A DNA stretch of 64,000 bases from an uncultured Flavobacteriaceae bacterium (GTDB lineage Bacteria > Bacteroidota > Bacteroidia > Flavobacteriales > Flavobacteriaceae). Below are positions 60,548 through 64,000 of the stretch, piece by piece (position 1 is the stretch's first letter; each line of letters opens with the position of its first letter). Under the pieces are notes generated by a model. That model made no database searches. It saw only the letters and a program-made list of their open reading frames with translations, and had not been told where the DNA came from. A program made the position numbers and the translations under genes. The stretch lies in NCBI GenBank assembly GCA_947486785.1, contig CANKUU010000016.1, positions 1-64,000 of the forward strand, written 5' to 3'.

Positions 60548-61636
60548 TTAATCGAAGTAACTAAAAGTTTCTCCTTCTTTAATCTGTAAAAGAGTCTCGT
60601 AAATGAGTCGAATTACATTTTCAACATCATCACGATGTACGGTTTCAACAGTAGTGTGCATATACCTTAGCGGTAAAGAAATTAAAGCCGATGCAACACC
60701 GCCATTACTGTAAGCAAAAGCATCTGTATCTGTACCTGTAGACCTAGAAGCAGCCATTCGTTGAAACGGAATATTATTTGCTTCAGCAGTTTCTATAATA
60801 CGTTCACGTAGTTTATTTTGAACAGCAGGAGCATAAGAAATAACAGGGCCGGCACCCATTTCAGTATGCCCTTGAGTTTTCTTTTCTATCATGGGCGTGG
60901 TAGTATCATGACATACATCGGTAACAATAGCCACATTAGGCTTTATGGTATGCGTAATCATTTCGGCACCGCGAAGACCTATCTCTTCTTGAACAGAGTT
61001 GGTTATGTATAAGCCAAAAGGAAGCTTCTTTTTATTTTCAAACAAAAGTCTAGCGACTTCAGCAATCATAAAGCCACCTGCACGATTATCAATTGCTCTG
61101 CAAACAAATTTATCTTTATTTAATATTTGAAATTCATCAGGGTAGGTAATAACACAACCTACATGAACTCCCATTTTTAAAACTTCTTCTTTATCTTTTG
61201 CTCCAATATCTATAAATATATTATCTGGTTTTGGTGGCTTTTCATTTGCTCTGTTTCTTGTATGAATTGCGGGCCAACCAAAAACACCTTTTACATATCC
61301 ATTTTTAGTATGAATATTTACCCATTTTGATGGTGCAATTTGATGATCACTTCCACCGTTTCTAATAACATAAAGTAAGCCATTATCTGAAATGTAATTT
61401 ACATACCAAGATATTTCATCAGAATGACCTTCAATAACAACTTTGTATTTAGCATCGGGGTTAATTACCGCTACGGCAGAACCGTATGTGTCGGTAATAA
61501 AAGTATCTACATAAGGTTTCAAATACTCCATCCATAATTTTTGCCCCTCCCATTCATAACCCGTAGGAGCTGCGTTATTTAAGTATTTTTCAAAAAAGGC
61601 GATAGACTTTTTTGTAAGAATTTTTTTATTTGCCAT
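60548..61636 (-). CDS. M42-family metallopeptidase (glutamyl/deblocking aminopeptidase-like)
   Basis: A 362-residue binuclear zinc aminopeptidase. Metal-binding residues are in IEGHSDEISW (about 68-77), CRAIDNRAGG (about 180-189, Asp bridging), VQEEIGLRGAE (about 219-229, catalytic and metal Glu) and TDVCHD. Members form large dodecameric shells that trim peptides. No signal peptide. Strong terminator downstream. Confidence 0.93.
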   Translation of the reverse strand: MANKKILTKKSIAFFEKYLNNAAPTGYEWEGQKLWMEYLKPYVDTFITDTYGSAVAVINPDAKYKVVIEGHSDEISWYVNYISDNGLLYVIRNGGSDHQIAPSKWVNIHTKNGYVKGVFGWPAIHTRNRANEKPPKPDNIFIDIGAKDKEEVLKMGVHVGCVITYPDEFQILNKDKFVCRAIDNRAGGFMIAEVARLLFENKKKLPFGLYITNSVQEEIGLRGAEMITHTIKPNVAIVTDVCHDTTTPMIEKKTQGHTEMGAGPVISYAPAVQNKLRERIIETAEANNIPFQRMAASRSTGTDTDAFAYSNGGVASALISLPLRYMHTTVETVHRDDVENVIRLIYETLLQIKEGETFSYFD

Positions 61637-61731
61637 TTATATCTATTTAAAAGTCTAAGTTACTAATAATCGTAATTAATTAATAATAAGCTTTTGTATT
61701 TATCGTTAATTTGGCAAGACTTTTGCCTTAA

Positions 61732-62430
61732 ATGATGAAGATGAAAAAATTAGCGCTACTAATCGGTTGTTTAATAGTCGGTAGCCTGGGGAGAGCTCAG
61801 GTGAAAGAAAAACGTTTAGATTCTATAACAGAAAAGATGATCATTCTTGAAGGTGATTCTATCTTTAGAAGTGCTATAGACCTCGATGAGGTGTATCTTT
61901 TTGGAAAACTTAAGTTTCCAGATTATAAAACCAAACTAAAATATTACATCTTGAGGCGTAAGACAATGAAAGTGTATCCGTATGCAAAATTGGCAGCTGA
62001 ACGCTTGGTAGAATTAAATGATAGTATTGATAAGATAAAGAAAAAATCTAAACGTAAACGATATACAAAAAAAATTCAAAAATATATTGAAGATGAGTTT
62101 TCTGAGGAGCTCAAAAAATTAACCCGTACCGAAGGTCAAATTTTAATAAAGCTTATTTACAGACAAACAGGTAAAACCGCTTTTGATTTGGTTAAAGAAT
62201 TGCGAAGCGGTTGGCGTGCTTTTTGGTATAGTACAACTGCAAAAATGTTTAATATTACCTTAAAGGAAAAGTTTAATCCCAAAAAAGTACATCAAGATTA
62301 TCTCATTGAAGATATTTTACAACGTGCTTTTGCAAAAGATCAACTCGAAAGGCAAAAATCGGTGCTAGATTATAATTACGCAACCCTAAATAACAAATGG
62401 GGTAAGGTAGATAAGAAAAATAAAAAATAA
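61732..62430 (+). CDS. DUF4294-family exported protein
   Basis: A 232-residue protein with a signal peptide (LALLIGCLIVGSLGRAQ, cleaved near 25). The DUF4294 region follows: DEVYLFGKLKFPDYKTKLKY, YPYAKLAAERLVELNDSIDK, EGQILIKLIYRQTGKTAFDL, SGWRAFWYSTTAKMFNITLK. Function unknown, widespread in Bacteroidota. Starts at 61732, 61735 or 61741 are all possible; the third gives the cleanest signal peptide. Confidence 0.87.
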   Translation: MMKMKKLALLIGCLIVGSLGRAQVKEKRLDSITEKMIILEGDSIFRSAIDLDEVYLFGKLKFPDYKTKLKYYILRRKTMKVYPYAKLAAERLVELNDSIDKIKKKSKRKRYTKKIQKYIEDEFSEELKKLTRTEGQILIKLIYRQTGKTAFDLVKELRSGWRAFWYSTTAKMFNITLKEKFNPKKVHQDYLIEDILQRAFAKDQLERQKSVLDYNYATLNNKWGKVDKKNKK

Positions 62431-62470
62431 ATAGTTGAATACCTAAGCCATTTACAAAAAAAATAGCAAC

Positions 62471-62698
62471 TTATTTTTTTCTGCTAAATATGGCCTCCAT
62501 AAGCACTTTAATACTATAAAACCCCATTCCAATTGCTGCAATAGCAAGTAAGAAGCCAATGATAGCTACAGGCCAAAAAAAAGGATGACCTTCGTTTTTA
62601 AATGCCTGATATAAAACAACGGGTGCCAAAAACATTAAAGCAATTGTATACGCAATACACTTAAAACCTTTTACCAGTAAATCTTTATCGGTGGTCAT
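62471..62698 (-). CDS. DUF6095-family membrane protein
   Basis: A 75-residue protein with two helices (about 16-31 and 43-66) and the family-like pattern GFKCIAYTIALMFLAPVVLY, AFKNEGHPFFWPVAIIGF, FYSIKVLMEAIFSRKK. Unknown function, conserved in Flavobacteria. Convergent with the DUF4294 gene and divergent from glycerate kinase. Confidence 0.78.
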   Translation of the reverse strand: MTTDKDLLVKGFKCIAYTIALMFLAPVVLYQAFKNEGHPFFWPVAIIGFLLAIAAIGMGFYSIKVLMEAIFSRKK

Positions 62699-62767
62699 AG
62701 TACTTATTTTATGCAGTAAATTAACAGTTAATTAAGTGTACTTTTAAAGCAAATATAGAACTTAAGC

Positions 62768-63892
62768 ATGAAAATTTTATTAATTCCTGATAAGTTTAAA
62801 GGATCATTAACGGCAAAAGAAGTAGCAAGGGCATTAGTTAAGGGGCTAAAACAAGTACAACCTTTGTGCGATATAAATAGTGTAGTTGCTTCTGACGGTG
62901 GAGATGGTTTTTTAGATGCTATTTCAGCGGTAAATACATGTGACAGTATAAAAGTTAAGAGTGTTGATCCACTTGGCAGGCCTCTTTTATCAGAATACCT
63001 TTTCGATTCAGTGCAAAAAAGTGCATATATTGAGCTGGCTAAAACGTCAGGTTTAACCTTATTAAAGGGGCACAAAAATAATATAATGCAAGCATCTACC
63101 TACGGTACGGGCTTAGTAATTAAAGATGCTATTTTAAGAAAGTGCAAATCGATTTATTTGGGTTTAGGGGGTAGCGCAACCAATGACGCTGGCATAGGTA
63201 TTGCTAAAGCTTTAGGTTTTTACTTTTTAGATGAAAATAATGAGCAATTGCCTGCTAGCGCTGAGCATCTTTCTAATATAAAATCAATACATAAAAAAAG
63301 TAATAGTTTGCCTTTAAATGAGGTTTCTTTTTTTGCCGTAAACGACGTTGCTAATCCCTTATTTGGTGCTAATGGTGCAGCATATACTTATGCGAAGCAG
63401 AAAGGCGCTAGTGCAAAAGCAATTGAAAAGTTAGATAAAGGCTTGCGAGATTTTGATGAAGTAGTAAATAAAATTAAAATAAATAATTTTGCTGCTCAAT
63501 CTGGTTCTGGGGCTGCAGGAGGTACTGCTTATGGTTTAAAGGTTTTTTGCGATGCTGAATTTATTTCTGGAACTGATTTTTTATTTAAAATTGCAAAGGT
63601 TGAAGAACTAATGAAAAATGAAGGTTTTGATTATATTGTTACTGGTGAGGGTAAATTAGACAAGCAAACCGCACATGGAAAGCTCATAAAAGGAGTTGTA
63701 GATCTAGGTATCCGATTTAACGTACCAGTTATTGTGGTTTGCGGTAAATTTGAAGCTCCTGAAAATGATGAAGTAATTAAAAAAACAAAGGCAATTCTAG
63801 AAATTCATAAACCCTCTTTTTCTGAAGCGTATAGCATGCTAAACGCCTCAAGGTTAATACAGCAAGAAATAGCTACTTATTTTGCGGCATAG
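62768..63892 (+). CDS. Glycerate kinase (GlxK family)
   Basis: A 374-residue glycerate 2-kinase-type enzyme: ILLIPDKFKGSLTAKEVA (start), SDGGDGFLDAI (about 43-53), LGLGGSATNDAGIGIAKALG (about 136-155), SGSGAAGGTAYGLK (about 246-259), TGEGKLDKQTAHGK (about 295-308). It phosphorylates glycerate for entry into glycolysis. No neighbouring glyoxylate genes are seen within the window. The remaining 108 bases to the window end carry nothing recognisable. Confidence 0.94.
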   Translation: MKILLIPDKFKGSLTAKEVARALVKGLKQVQPLCDINSVVASDGGDGFLDAISAVNTCDSIKVKSVDPLGRPLLSEYLFDSVQKSAYIELAKTSGLTLLKGHKNNIMQASTYGTGLVIKDAILRKCKSIYLGLGGSATNDAGIGIAKALGFYFLDENNEQLPASAEHLSNIKSIHKKSNSLPLNEVSFFAVNDVANPLFGANGAAYTYAKQKGASAKAIEKLDKGLRDFDEVVNKIKINNFAAQSGSGAAGGTAYGLKVFCDAEFISGTDFLFKIAKVEELMKNEGFDYIVTGEGKLDKQTAHGKLIKGVVDLGIRFNVPVIVVCGKFEAPENDEVIKKTKAILEIHKPSFSEAYSMLNASRLIQQEIATYFAA

Positions 63893-64000
63893 ATGAACTC
63901 ATTTAATTTAAAGATTTAATTTCTAAAGCTTAAAGCTTAAAGTTTAAAAGCGCTACTTAATAGTAATAGTTTTTGTAAAAGTTTGGCATATGGCAAAGTA

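Noticed and set aside
1-64000. tRNA, rRNA, tmRNA or riboswitch genes
   Set aside because: I looked through the intergenic gaps and saw no cloverleaf-like or conserved RNA sequence. A covariance-model scan would be the decisive test.

Overview
The window is A+T-rich chromosomal DNA from a member of the Flavobacteriaceae (Bacteroidota). The evidence is the gene families (DUF6495, DUF6146, DUF937, DUF4294, DUF6095, the SusC-like TonB receptor with FecR and an ECF sigma factor, and the acyl-CoA reductase/ferredoxin pair next to serC), the general lack of strong Shine-Dalgarno sites, and scattered TAnnTTTG promoter boxes. The genus cannot be fixed from the sequence. I see no rRNA, tRNA, CRISPR array or prophage.

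Region 1 (1-7.7 kb) is accessory DNA. Small unrelated genes are each separated by a ~130-135 bp imperfect palindrome whose ends carry GCCAAC/GTTRGC-type complementary cores. The next start codon follows 5-29 bases after the repeat. This is the layout of an integron cassette array without an integrase in view (CALIN-like). The cargo is a small membrane protein, a Tat-exported DinB protein, a DUF5694 lipoprotein, an unknown lipoprotein, an HxlR regulator pseudogene and a frameshifted membrane protein. A Crp-family regulator then heads a run of envelope genes, followed by a converging sdpI-sdpR immunity/autorepressor pair with a clear operator-like palindrome. A decayed copy of one cassette, with its repeat half, lies in inverted orientation near 60 kb.

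Region 2 (7.8-17.9 kb) is core housekeeping: rlmH; the operon nadC-yihY-DUF2147-priA; a LytTR response regulator; rpsF-rpsR-rplI with a strong terminator; DUF6495; hisS.

Region 3 (17.9-25 kb) is a defence island: a type I restriction-modification operon hsdM-hsdS-(RAYT transposase)-hsdR. The REP-associated tyrosine transposase is stitched into the operon by a near-zero gap and an overlap. Its own coding sequence contains a 28-bp perfect palindrome and an 18-bp tandem repeat.

Region 4 (25-43.3 kb) holds a sterol-desaturase-like hydroxylase, a cytochrome c and a molybdopterin sulfite-oxidase-family enzyme, a micropeptide with a DUF2892 protein, folE, lolD, a TIGR02757 protein, DUF6146 and DUF937 proteins, and serC-serA. 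It continues with a LuxC-type acyl-CoA reductase divergent from a ferredoxin, an agmatinase-family enzyme, and an ECF sigma / FecR anti-sigma / TonB receptor signalling set.

Region 5 (43.4-64 kb) is mostly housekeeping: ychF, parE-parC-mscL, a second desaturase-like hydroxylase, TerC, an M14 carboxypeptidase, an Lrp regulator, a DinB protein, aroB, proline dehydrogenase, alanine dehydrogenase, the decayed cassette, an M42 aminopeptidase, DUF4294, DUF6095 and glycerate kinase. Intergenic stretches of 300-720 bases (13.3, 17.9, 26.5, 30.7, 31.8, 50.9 and 59.7 kb) are described individually.
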